A stretch of 64,000 nt of DNA from Butyrivibrio proteoclasticus B316 (GTDB taxonomy: Bacteria; Bacillota; Clostridia; Lachnospirales; Lachnospiraceae). Shown here one piece after another: positions 7,781 through 16,161 of the stretch. The stretch lies in assembly GCF_000145035.1 (NCBI RefSeq), contig NC_014387.1:2098001-2162000 (forward strand). Reading direction: 5' to 3'. The notes beneath the pieces were generated by a model. That model was not told where the DNA came from. It saw only the letters and a list, made by a program, of their open reading frames with translations, and ran no database searches. The translations under genes and the position numbers were made by a program. How positions within the stretch are numbered: position 1 is the stretch's first letter; every line of letters begins with the position of its first letter.

Positions 7781-9424
7781 TTACTGAACTGAAATATTAA
7801 CGGATGTTCCGATTGAACCTGAGCCCTGAATACCAAAGTCTACAGAAGCTGAAGGCTCAAGAGATGAATTCCAGGACATAGGAGTGATCACATAATAGCC
7901 GCCTTCTTCAGCTATATTTACGCACCAGCTGGAATCAATCTTAACTTCGCTCTTGCTGATCTTTAATGTCCATCCATCAACTCTGGAAGCAGAGTCATTC
8001 TTAACCTTGATCAGAACCTGGTATCCTGAACCCCAGTTATTGATCGTATACTCTGCCTTAAGAGCGCCAGATACAGGAGTAGGATCTACAGGCTGTGGAT
8101 CCGGGTCTACAGGTGTAGGATCTGGATCAACCGGTGTTGGGTCCGGATCTACCGGTGTTGGATCTGGATCTACCGGTGTTGGATCAGGCTGCTCAGTTGA
8201 AGGGATTTCCTTACCATTAATTGTTGCAGGAGTTCCATCAACATGCTTCATGATTGTGCTGATGATCTCAGGATCCTTCCACTGAAGAGAATTTCTGTCT
8301 ATGTACATATGGCATTCGCCATCTGAGCCGGCAGAATTATTCTGATAAATATTATTGTCCCAGAGTACCATAGCTACATTGCTGTATCTAGCTGCTCTTC
8401 CCCAGTAATAATCTGCCCACTTAACACGCTCTGCTGTGTTGTTTCTGTTTGTAGCACTTGTTTCACCTACTACAACAGGAATGTTCCTTGAAAGGAACTT
8501 GGAATTAAGGTCGTTAAAGAATGAATCAATATCATATTTGAGGTTATCATCAAATCTTGTAACATATGTATCGCTTGCAAGTGCAAAATAATAAGGAATA
8601 TAAGCATGTACTGAAAGAATAAGTCTGCCACTTGCTGTATCATTTGGCATCTTGAATCCATCTGTCATGCAGCCTTCTATAGAAGCATCATATCCGGGAA
8701 CCATAACGCATCTTGTTGCATTATTGCCGCCTGTTGCTCTGATCGCGTCAAGAGCTACCTGGTTATAATCATTGATGCAGGCAACAGCTTCTCTGATATC
8801 ATTGCTTGGATTGTTTCTTGGGAACCACCACTCTTCACCATGTCCAACAAGTCTTGGCTCATTCATTGTCTCAAATACAAGGTGATAGTCATAATTTCTG
8901 AACTCTTTGGCAATCTGTGTCCAGATTGACTTAAAGTACTTCTCAGAACGATCCTTGTTCGCATTGTTAGGAACATAGAAGCAGTAGTCTGAATTGATAT
9001 CATGGTGTGAATTCAGGATTACATACATATCGTTAACGATACAGTAATCAACTACTTCTTTTACCCTGTTCATAACAAAATCAGGAATCTGATAATCTGA
9101 ACCAGAAGTATACTGTCCCCATGAAACAGGAATACGGATTGTGTTAAAACCGGCCTTGGCAACTTCATCAATAAGTGCTTTGGTTGTTGCGGGATTTCCC
9201 CAATAAGTCTCATTAAGACTTGTGTAAGGGAAATTGTAGCTCTGACCAAAAGAATCAAGGCTGTTTCCTATATTCCACCCCACTCTCATGTCAGATACAA
9301 CCTGCGTTGCTGACCTGTCAGTTCCGCCAGTGGCAGAAACTTTAGTTGCCGGTATCGCCATAACAAAAACAAATAAAGCCAATAAAAAAGTAAATACCCT
9401 CTTAATGCATTTAGACTTGTGCAT
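7781..9424 (-). CDS. Secreted GH5 endoglucanase (GH5_4-like) with CBM2
   Basis: 547 residues from the ATG at 9424, which has GGGAGGTG upstream; a longer frame to 9457 would put 11 residues before the signal peptide. A Sec signal (about 1-32) precedes a GH5 barrel (about 35-375) with the acid/base in TMNEP (Glu189) and the nucleophile in VVGET (Glu321). The GWNIGNSLD start of the barrel is typical of subfamily 4. A linker of PDPTPVD repeats (about 390-440) leads to a family 2 carbohydrate-binding module (about 443-547; [19 protein letters not shown]). Expected role: hydrolysis of cellulose, beta-glucan or xyloglucan outside the cell. It has its own promoter and terminator and no cell-wall sorting tail. 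Confidence 0.93.
   Translation of the reverse strand: MHKSKCIKRVFTFLLALFVFVMAIPATKVSATGGTDRSATQVVSDMRVGWNIGNSLDSFGQSYNFPYTSLNETYWGNPATTKALIDEVAKAGFNTIRIPVSWGQYTSGSDYQIPDFVMNRVKEVVDYCIVNDMYVILNSHHDINSDYCFYVPNNANKDRSEKYFKSIWTQIAKEFRNYDYHLVFETMNEPRLVGHGEEWWFPRNNPSNDIREAVACINDYNQVALDAIRATGGNNATRCVMVPGYDASIEGCMTDGFKMPNDTASGRLILSVHAYIPYYFALASDTYVTRFDDNLKYDIDSFFNDLNSKFLSRNIPVVVGETSATNRNNTAERVKWADYYWGRAARYSNVAMVLWDNNIYQNNSAGSDGECHMYIDRNSLQWKDPEIISTIMKHVDGTPATINGKEIPSTEQPDPTPVDPDPTPVDPDPTPVDPDPTPVDPDPQPVDPTPVSGALKAEYTINNWGSGYQVLIKVKNDSASRVDGWTLKISKSEVKIDSSWCVNIAEEGGYYVITPMSWNSSLEPSASVDFGIQGSGSIGTSVNISVQ
8098..8190 (-). repeat. 21-bp tandem repeat encoding the PDPTPVD linker
   Basis: Four to five diverged copies of a 21-bp unit encode the Pro/Asp/Thr linker between catalytic domain and CBM2. 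Copies differ mainly at third positions. The array may expand or contract and so change linker length between strains. Confidence 0.85.
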
Positions 9425-9446
9425 CTTAAGCACCTCCCATTTATTT

Positions 9447-9489
9447 TGTCGCGACATATTAATTATTAACGAAAAAACGGAATTGTCAA
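9447..9489 (-). promoter_or_regulatory. Promoter and palindromic operator candidate of the GH5 gene
   Basis: On the minus strand TTGACA (9489-9484), a 16-bp spacer and AATAAT (9467-9462) form a probable promoter. Just downstream lies the perfect 10-bp palindrome TGTCGCGACA (9447-9456), GC-rich in an otherwise AT-rich stretch and well placed for a repressor. No binder is identified. Confidence 0.5.
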
Positions 9490-9509
9490 TATTTCATTAA
9501 CAATTCCGT
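9472..9509 (-). terminator. Terminator of the GT-C glycosyltransferase gene
   Basis: A 10-bp stem, ACGGAATTGT / ACAATTCCGT, is followed on the minus strand by TTTTTT, about 50 bp after the glycosyltransferase stop. The -35 of the GH5 promoter lies inside this hairpin. Confidence 0.75.
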
Positions 9510-9557
9510 AATATATTCGTAAAATATTCAACTTTATTCGTTATTATCTGAAAACAA

Positions 9558-11726
9558 TCAAAAGCTTATTATGCAATATTTTTTACCTTCAGATAGGTTA
9601 TCCCTGATAGCAGAATTTATACTCTCATCATAAATGCCTGCATCTGCCATAGCTGCAGCATCTGATGACAAAATACACATCTGATCACTTCCTGAATATC
9701 TTTCACGAAGTGTATCCATTGAATCCTCAGGACTTATCGTTCCTTCTACCACATCTGGTCTGTAGTACTGGGATCTGTAATCAAAGGTACTGAAGATAAC
9801 AACGCTCCTGTCAGGAATCTCAGCATAGTCCTCATCCCATGACATTTTGACAATATCGTAGTAGGCAAGCGTATTGGTCCTGATATGCTCAGCATAATTG
9901 CTACACCCGAATATACCTACAAAAAGAGTGACCGCAATGAGAATAGCACCTCTTACGCGTTTAGCTCTGATCTTATCATATATAAGTCCTGCTGTTCCAA
10001 GAGTGATCAAAAACGTAGCCGGTGCAAAAAATCTGTAGTAGAAAGTGTCCATTGAAGAAAAATATCGTATAACTATGAACATCAGGTAGTAAACAACTCC
10101 GGTTGTTATAAAAACAGATTCTCTTGACAATCTCCTGACATTTTCAAAAACAAAAAATGCCAAAACCAGAATAAACAAAAATACAATCAGTACACTCTTC
10201 CCATAGGATAGTCCCACAATATAAGCCGGCACCTCTGTATGGAATATGTTAAATATCTCAGCTAAAAGGGCTTTTACAAGATCATTTGTAAGTGACTGGT
10301 AATCATCCCACCACATGGATCTGGAAACGCCTGATGGCATGCCGTTCTGTATCTTGTTGTTAACAAGGTACAGGATGCACATGACACCTGACACAAACGC
10401 CGTGATAGTCATGAAAAAGACTTTCCTGAGATCACCCTTATTGCTGCCAAAGAGCTTATCAAACAAAAGAACCAGTATATAAAGGCCAATAACAAAATAA
10501 GTAAATATGCCAAAATATCTTGTCAGGAAGCACAAAAACGCGCTGATTCCAAGGAAAACATAATTAACTGCCCTATTTTCTTTTGCCTCAAGAACTCTGT
10601 GAAGACTAAGGACAAAGAGCACCATGAAAATAATAAAAGGAAGTTCACTCCAGGAATACCAGTACAAATACATAAGTCCCAGATTAGTCATAAACAGAGC
10701 ATAGAACCACGCATCTTTTTTGTAGGTAACCCTTAGAATTATAATAAGCGCTCCAACAAGTATCATTGATAATACTTTTGACGCCACATACACTTCAAGC
10801 CCGGTCATCTTCATAACAAGAGCTATCATAGCAGGATACAGGATAGGCCAGTTTGCAAACCAGGTATTTCCATAGCCTGCTATACCATCATAATGAAAGC
10901 CGTTTCCTGCAGCCATATTTACAGCTTCTCTAAGATATCCCGCTGAATCTGCACTTATATTGATGCCTTCAAGATATCCGTTAACCCATATAGAGAGACA
11001 AAGTGTAACAAAAAGAACGCATAAAAAAGCATCATTTCCCGCCGTCTCTATAATTCCAAGTTCCGGTATACTTCTAAGCGCCCTTATGCTCTTCCCATAT
11101 CCAAATACTATAAAGCAGATAACAGCTGCTCCCACAATGACAGCTATTATTCTGGAATAATAAAAAATATCCGCATATGTAAGTGGCTTATCAGATATAA
11201 CTGATGTTCCAAGAGATATACCATTATCACTTCCTGCTACTTTCTCATAGAAAGGCAGGACCTTGTTAGTTGCATCTATCTGAGTTTTGATAAAATACGG
11301 ACTGCAGCCCTTTGCAGTAATTGACAGCCTATAGCTTTTACCTTTTTCCAGATAAAAATCAGGGCTTCCAATATTAACCCATTCTCCGACTGATACCGCA
11401 GACTCATCCATATCTGCAGACCATATTTCGCTTCCTGAAGCATCAGCTAAGAGAAAAGAAATAATACCTTTACCTTTTGAATCTGTGTTAACAAGGACAA
11501 CAGATAAGCTGCCTAAATGACAGTTTTCTTTACCAGTAAGTTCCAGCTCAAGCGTATCACCATCAAACAGCTCAACATATGAAGGTGTATCAAAAAGCGG
11601 AGGACGTACATCCTCCGACTTATTAAGTAGCCCAGTCTGTCTGCCCAGTACCACCTGCACAAGGCATGTAAAAACAACCACAAGTACGCATAGAAACGCC
11701 TTAGTTACTTTTCCCGGTGCTCTCAT
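9558..11726 (-). CDS. GT-C membrane glycosyltransferase (PMT/ArnT-like)
   Basis: 722 residues. One N-terminal helix (about 8-28) is followed by an extracellular beta-rich domain (about 45-180) and then about ten further helices with an outside C-terminal tail (about 620-722). The first loop after the multi-helix core starts carries NISADSAGYLREA, with Asp260 in the place of the catalytic acid of GT-C enzymes that use polyprenyl-phosphate sugars. Likely role: transfer of a lipid-linked sugar to a cell-surface acceptor. It is the last gene after the GT2 and flavin oxidoreductase genes, which could make its donor. The acceptor is unknown; the family call rests on topology and this motif. Confidence 0.7.
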   Translation of the reverse strand: MRAPGKVTKAFLCVLVVVFTCLVQVVLGRQTGLLNKSEDVRPPLFDTPSYVELFDGDTLELELTGKENCHLGSLSVVLVNTDSKGKGIISFLLADASGSEIWSADMDESAVSVGEWVNIGSPDFYLEKGKSYRLSITAKGCSPYFIKTQIDATNKVLPFYEKVAGSDNGISLGTSVISDKPLTYADIFYYSRIIAVIVGAAVICFIVFGYGKSIRALRSIPELGIIETAGNDAFLCVLFVTLCLSIWVNGYLEGINISADSAGYLREAVNMAAGNGFHYDGIAGYGNTWFANWPILYPAMIALVMKMTGLEVYVASKVLSMILVGALIIILRVTYKKDAWFYALFMTNLGLMYLYWYSWSELPFIIFMVLFVLSLHRVLEAKENRAVNYVFLGISAFLCFLTRYFGIFTYFVIGLYILVLLFDKLFGSNKGDLRKVFFMTITAFVSGVMCILYLVNNKIQNGMPSGVSRSMWWDDYQSLTNDLVKALLAEIFNIFHTEVPAYIVGLSYGKSVLIVFLFILVLAFFVFENVRRLSRESVFITTGVVYYLMFIVIRYFSSMDTFYYRFFAPATFLITLGTAGLIYDKIRAKRVRGAILIAVTLFVGIFGCSNYAEHIRTNTLAYYDIVKMSWDEDYAEIPDRSVVIFSTFDYRSQYYRPDVVEGTISPEDSMDTLRERYSGSDQMCILSSDAAAMADAGIYDESINSAIRDNLSEGKKYCIISF

Positions 11727-11764
11727 ATTTACAAAACTCCCTATCTAAATAGATTTAAGATTTA

Positions 11765-12988
11765 TTAATCCATAAGCTCATCAGCAAGCTTCATTGCTCT
11801 CTCCATTACAACATCTGAGTTGTAATGCTCATGTTCGCCCCATCTTCCAAGACCGATAACGCCTTTTTCCCTTGCTTCATCCAAAATCAGTCTGATCTTC
11901 TGAGGTTTATCTATGGTATTAAGAGGATATGCATACTCGTTCATATATGCATAATTCTTCTCCCATTTTGAACCGACATATTTTGCAGTTCTCTTTTTGA
12001 CCGTTTCAACCCAATAGCCCTTGGAATCCGGACAGAAATTACATCTGCACAAAATACGATGATATGGCGTATTTGCATCCGGAACATATACCCAATGCGC
12101 AGGCGTCTCCGGATCTTCATCAACATATCTGATTTCTACAGCAGAATGCTTGAGAGATGAAACAGCACCGGCAAATTCATCTGATATTCCTGTGAGTTTA
12201 ACGCAGTCCCACGGAATAGTTGTAATTATTGTTTCTGCCTGGAAGGCTCTTCCATCACCACATGTAACAATTCTTGTATCTAAGTTGATCTCTGTAACAG
12301 AAACACCGGTAAATACATTTTCCTTCATGCTGTCGGCAATCCTGATGAAGGCCTCGCCGTATCCATACTCTTTGGGATAATAGAACTGTGCGTGGCCAGG
12401 CTGAGATCCGAACATCCTGTGTTCCTTACAGGATCTAAGTGTATCCTCGTAGCTGACATTTGGCAGTTTCTCAAGCCAATATGTTCCAAGCTCATCAAGA
12501 GTATCAGAAAACATCTTACTGTTATATGGAAGCATGTAATTATCAGCGATTTCATCTCCAAGCTTCCACCTGATCCACTCTGTAAAAAGAGATGGTTTTT
12601 CTACTCCGGTATTACATCCGGCCTTTTGTATAGAATCAAGGTACTTATCCTGATATTCCTTGGGAAGCTGCCATATATTAGCTTCAAAGGGGTGATTGAT
12701 CTCAGTCCCGTGAACTCTTATCCTGGAATCCCTGTCAAAAGAGTTCCACTCTTTTTCCTCAAGAAAGCGAAAAACAAATTCACATACTAAAGGTCTCCTG
12801 ACATCAAGAAAATGGCCGCCTCCTATATCAAGGGGCTTGCCATCTACTGTCTCTGATCTGCATAGTCCGCCTACAGTGTCCTCTTTTTCCAAAATTATAA
12901 AATCCTTCTCGCCCTTATCAAGAAGTTTTCTTCCTAAGGTAAGCCCGGAAGGTCCTGCCCCAAGTATCAGATACTTTGCTTTTTCCAT
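11765..12988 (-). CDS. FAD-dependent oxidoreductase, UDP-galactopyranose-mutase/amine-oxidase-like
   Basis: 407 residues. The N-terminal dinucleotide fold shows LGAGPSGLTLG (residues 8-18) and a second FAD motif, EDTVGGLCRS. The middle region (LPYNSKMFSDTLDELG and the following PKEYGYGEAFIRIAD) resembles the flavoproteins grouped with UDP-galactopyranose mutase and protoporphyrinogen oxidase. Its start overlaps the end of the GT2 gene by 22 bp, so the two are translationally coupled. Being sandwiched between two glycosyltransferases, it more likely modifies a nucleotide- or lipid-linked sugar than a porphyrin. Substrate unknown. Confidence 0.7.
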   Translation of the reverse strand: MEKAKYLILGAGPSGLTLGRKLLDKGEKDFIILEKEDTVGGLCRSETVDGKPLDIGGGHFLDVRRPLVCEFVFRFLEEKEWNSFDRDSRIRVHGTEINHPFEANIWQLPKEYQDKYLDSIQKAGCNTGVEKPSLFTEWIRWKLGDEIADNYMLPYNSKMFSDTLDELGTYWLEKLPNVSYEDTLRSCKEHRMFGSQPGHAQFYYPKEYGYGEAFIRIADSMKENVFTGVSVTEINLDTRIVTCGDGRAFQAETIITTIPWDCVKLTGISDEFAGAVSSLKHSAVEIRYVDEDPETPAHWVYVPDANTPYHRILCRCNFCPDSKGYWVETVKKRTAKYVGSKWEKNYAYMNEYAYPLNTIDKPQKIRLILDEAREKGVIGLGRWGEHEHYNSDVVMERAMKLADELMD

Positions 12989-13698
12989 ATGTACCTTTCG
13001 TGCTTTTTAAGCTTAAATAGTATTTCCAAAGCTTCTATTACTGTTTGAAGCTTAAGTCCTGTAGATGAGCCTACATAGTGAATAGGAACTTCTATACAGT
13101 TGAGATTTCTGCAATAATAGCGCAGCTCAGTCTGATACATGTGACCGGTAGACATGATCTGATCAAGATTGATATTCTCAAGTACATGTCTCTGAAATGC
13201 CTCGTAGCCACTTGTCATATCCTTGAGTCTGGTTCCAAGAACAAGATTGGCCAGAATAGTTCCTCCACTACTGAGTATTCTCCTGTAAAGAGGAAGGTCA
13301 CTTACTCCGCCGCCCTTAATAAATCGTGATCCCCACACACAGTCATATCCCTGATCCAGCTTGTCCATGTACATAGGAATCTGTTTAGGATCATGGCTAA
13401 GTCCGCCGTCCATCTCAATAATTCTGTCAGCACCATCCAATAGTGCCTGTCTGTATCCTTCAAGATAACAGCTGATAACTCCACGGGATTCCTTGTAGTA
13501 TATAAGCTTTATCCTGGGATTACCCTCCGCCTTCCGGCGAATTATCTTCTCTGTATCATCCTTGGAATAATCATCTATTACCGGATAATAATAGAGATTC
13601 TCATATGGCAGTGCCATTATATCGTCAATAACCTGAGCCATAGTTTCAGCCTCATTTGCAACAGGCATAACTATGATGGTCTTACATGTATTACTCAT
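12967..13698 (-). CDS. Family 2 glycosyltransferase (polyprenyl-phosphate glycosyltransferase-like)
   Basis: 243 residues from the ATG at 13698, with AAGGAT eight bases upstream; an in-frame TTG two codons earlier is less well placed. GT-A motifs are visible: MPVANEAETMAQVIDDI at the start, DDYSKDD (about 43-49) and a DxD-like EMDGGLSHDP (about 97-106). There is no C-terminal membrane helix, as in DPM1-type enzymes. Probable role: loading a sugar onto undecaprenyl phosphate for the downstream GT-C enzyme. First gene of a three-gene cassette. Confidence 0.85.
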   Translation of the reverse strand: MSNTCKTIIVMPVANEAETMAQVIDDIMALPYENLYYYPVIDDYSKDDTEKIIRRKAEGNPRIKLIYYKESRGVISCYLEGYRQALLDGADRIIEMDGGLSHDPKQIPMYMDKLDQGYDCVWGSRFIKGGGVSDLPLYRRILSSGGTILANLVLGTRLKDMTSGYEAFQRHVLENINLDQIMSTGHMYQTELRYYCRNLNCIEVPIHYVGSSTGLKLQTVIEALEILFKLKKHERYIWKKQSI

Positions 13699-13767
13699 TT
13701 TCAAATATCCTTTTACGTAAATTCAACGCTTCATTCTAGCATAACGACACAGGTAAATTCAATCAGT

Positions 13768-14643
13768 TCACCCAAATACCCTGTCCCTTAGCTTCTTGCC
13801 TGTGGGTGTTGTAGCCAGTCCCCCTTTAGCAGTTTCCTTAAGGCTCTTTGGAAGGCACTCTCCAACCTCAGCCATCGCATCAAGACATTCATCTGCCGGA
13901 ATCTTGGCATCAATTCCCGCAAGAACCATATCTGCACTGGAAAATGCTATCATCATGCCTGAAGCATTTCTCTTAATACATGGAATTTCCACAAGACCAG
14001 CCACAGGGTCACAAACAAGTCCCATCTGACTTGAAAGAGCTATTGCCAGCGCATCGGCGCACTGCCTCGGGCTTCCACCGCTAAGCTCAACAAGAGCCGC
14101 TGCAGCCATAGCAGACGCGCTTCCGCACTCCGCCTGACACCCTCCCTGAGCTCCGGCGATACTTGCTCTTGCAGCAATTACCATACCGAAAGCTGCAGCA
14201 GTAAACATACTCATCACTATATCTTTTTCTTCAAAGCCCTTATCTTCAAACAGACTCACAAGGCATCCCGGCAGGATTCCACAGCTTCCAGCAGTTGGAG
14301 CTGCCACTATCTTGCCCATGCTCGCATTACAGCAAGCCGCAGAAAGGGCCCTGGCGATAGCCTTTGTCATAAAGCTGCCGCTAAGGCCTCCGTTGTTCAT
14401 AGCATACTGATTCATGAGAAAGCCTTCTCCACCGGTAAGCCCTGAGGTGGACTTCTGATCCTTGTTCATACCGGCCTGAACTGACTCTCTCATTATCTGA
14501 AAGCTCATCTCCATTTTCTCATATATCTCTTGCTCAGATTTCTCCATGCTAATAGCCTGGTCTTCCAAAACAAGCTGACTTATCCTGACATTTCTCTTCT
14601 CAGCTTCCTCTACCAGTTCCTGTATTGATTCATATTTAAGCAT
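13768..14643 (-). CDS. sdaAA: L-serine ammonia-lyase, iron-sulfur-dependent, alpha subunit
   Basis: 291 residues from the ATG at 14643 (GAGGT upstream), the normal length of the alpha subunit. It carries the conserved cysteine motifs expected to hold the [4Fe-4S] cluster (TAGSCGILPGCLVS; QGGCQAECG; LVCDPVAGLVEIPC). With the beta subunit it deaminates L-serine to pyruvate and ammonia. The oxygen-labile cluster fits an anaerobe. It follows the beta gene directly. Confidence 0.95.
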   Translation of the reverse strand: MLKYESIQELVEEAEKRNVRISQLVLEDQAISMEKSEQEIYEKMEMSFQIMRESVQAGMNKDQKSTSGLTGGEGFLMNQYAMNNGGLSGSFMTKAIARALSAACCNASMGKIVAAPTAGSCGILPGCLVSLFEDKGFEEKDIVMSMFTAAAFGMVIAARASIAGAQGGCQAECGSASAMAAAALVELSGGSPRQCADALAIALSSQMGLVCDPVAGLVEIPCIKRNASGMMIAFSSADMVLAGIDAKIPADECLDAMAEVGECLPKSLKETAKGGLATTPTGKKLRDRVFG

Positions 14644-14665
14644 TACTACCTCTATATTTCTATTA

Positions 14666-15334
14666 TTACACACGCCTTATCAAAATTGCGTTTTTTACAT
14701 GTTCTATCTGTCTGATCTCATCAACAAGTTCTTCCGGGGGCTGATTGTCGATCTCTATAGTCATGATCGCATCTCCACCCTTTTCCTGTCTGGACAGATG
14801 GAAATTAGAGATATTCAGATCCGCATGTTCAAAATGCATCATATGAGTAACATTTGCAATTACTCCCGGCTTATCCTCATGCATGACCAGGATAGTATTG
14901 TTATCGCCGTTAAACTCAACATGCATGCCATTTATCTGATTGACCAGAATATTGCCTCCGCCTATACTCGCGCCCTGCATAGTGCCTTTTGTTCCGTCTT
15001 CAAGATAGAATCTTATCAGAGCGGTATTGGGGTGAGCATCCTTAATATCCTCTTTGATAAAAGAGTACTCAATTCCTCTCTCATTAGCAATTGTAAGGGC
15101 ATCCCTTATCTCCGGAGAATAACTCTTATAACCCATGATACCTGCAAGAAGCGCCTTGTCAGTTCCATGTCCTTTATAAGTTTGTGCAAAAGATCCTGAA
15201 AGGATGATCTCCACCTTCTCAAGTTTTCTGTCATCAATAAGCTTATTAACTACTCTTCCAAGTCTCACTGCCCCTGCAGTATGAGAACTTGATGGTCCTA
15301 TCATAACAGGACCAATAATATCAAAAACATTCAT
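14666..15334 (-). CDS. sdaAB: L-serine ammonia-lyase, iron-sulfur-dependent, beta subunit
   Basis: 222 residues. The ATG at 15334 is preferred over a longer frame to 15397 because GAGGT precedes it and MNVFDIIGPVMIGPSSSHTA is the normal N-terminus. The substrate-site motif GPSSSHTAG is present, and an ACT domain (about 148-222, from VMHEDKPGVIANVTH) forms the C-terminus. Its ribosome site overlaps the stop codon of the yesN-like gene, indicating translational coupling to the two-component operon. Confidence 0.95.
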   Translation of the reverse strand: MNVFDIIGPVMIGPSSSHTAGAVRLGRVVNKLIDDRKLEKVEIILSGSFAQTYKGHGTDKALLAGIMGYKSYSPEIRDALTIANERGIEYSFIKEDIKDAHPNTALIRFYLEDGTKGTMQGASIGGGNILVNQINGMHVEFNGDNNTILVMHEDKPGVIANVTHMMHFEHADLNISNFHLSRQEKGGDAIMTIEIDNQPPEELVDEIRQIEHVKNAILIRRV

Positions 15335-15341
15335 ATAAACC

Positions 15342-16133
15342 TCATGCACCCGTCTTGTGCACTGCATTCCTGCCTTCATAGTCCTCTGAGTTAACATAAT
15401 CAGAGTAACTCATACCGGCATATTTTTTAAAACATCTCCCGAAATAATTCGGATCAGGTATCCCCACTTCTGCAGCGGCCTGATACATCTTATGACCGCT
15501 ACGGGCTATGTCCATAGCCTTGGTCATTCGGATTCCTGTCAGGTATTCAATGAAATTCTTGCCTGTATCCTGCTTGAATTTCCTGGACAAATAACTTGCA
15601 CTAAATCCAAAATGCTGTGCTATAAACGCAAGGTTTAGCTTGGGATCTCCGTAATTCTCCTCTACATAAGCCTTGATAGTCTCTGTAGAATCAGCCTTTG
15701 AAGAAGATCCTTCTGAAGATGCCTTATTATCATCCCAAAAATCAGGAGAATTATCAAGCTTTCCTTTTACTCTTTCCAAAACCTCAGTTATCTCAGCTCT
15801 GACCATAGGCTTTAACATGTATTCAAACACAGGAAGACTTACGCATTTCCTTGCGTATTCAAATTTATCTATAGCTGTCATGATTATTATGACAAGGTTA
15901 GGATATCTGCCGGTAGCCACCTGAGTAAATTCAATGCCATCCATAAAAGGCATTGAAATATCTACAAATGCTATATCAGGCCTTATCTCGTCAATTGTGT
16001 TAATGGCTTCAATACCACTTGCCGCCTCGCCTACTACCTCCATATTAAGACTCTCCCAGTCTATAGAGGCTCTCATCAGTTTCCTTGCCGATTGTTCATC
16101 ATCAATGATCATAACTCTGTATTTTCTATCCAT
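15342..16133 (-). CDS. YesN-type response regulator with AraC DNA-binding domain
   Basis: 263 residues. A receiver domain (1-120) has the acidic pocket (IIDDE), phosphoacceptor Asp58 (AFVDISMP) and the conserved Lys (LKPM). An AraC/XylS double helix-turn-helix follows (about 155-255). It is paired with the YesM-like kinase and lies downstream of a sugar ABC transporter, the standard context for YesMN control of polysaccharide uptake genes. The ATG follows GGTGGGG. Confidence 0.92.
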   Translation of the reverse strand: MDRKYRVMIIDDEQSARKLMRASIDWESLNMEVVGEAASGIEAINTIDEIRPDIAFVDISMPFMDGIEFTQVATGRYPNLVIIIMTAIDKFEYARKCVSLPVFEYMLKPMVRAEITEVLERVKGKLDNSPDFWDDNKASSEGSSSKADSTETIKAYVEENYGDPKLNLAFIAQHFGFSASYLSRKFKQDTGKNFIEYLTGIRMTKAMDIARSGHKMYQAAAEVGIPDPNYFGRCFKKYAGMSYSDYVNSEDYEGRNAVHKTGA

Positions 16134-16161
16134 ATTGTCCCCACCAATACTTTTTTAATAC

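Noticed and set aside
8098..8190. CRISPR-like array of 21-bp repeats
   Set aside because: The units are contiguous without spacers and encode the Pro/Asp/Thr linker of the cellulase in frame.
6461..9424. Sortase and cellulase as an enzyme-substrate pair
   Set aside because: The cellulase ends in its CBM2 without a sorting motif, membrane helix or positive tail; the genes are separated by a terminator.
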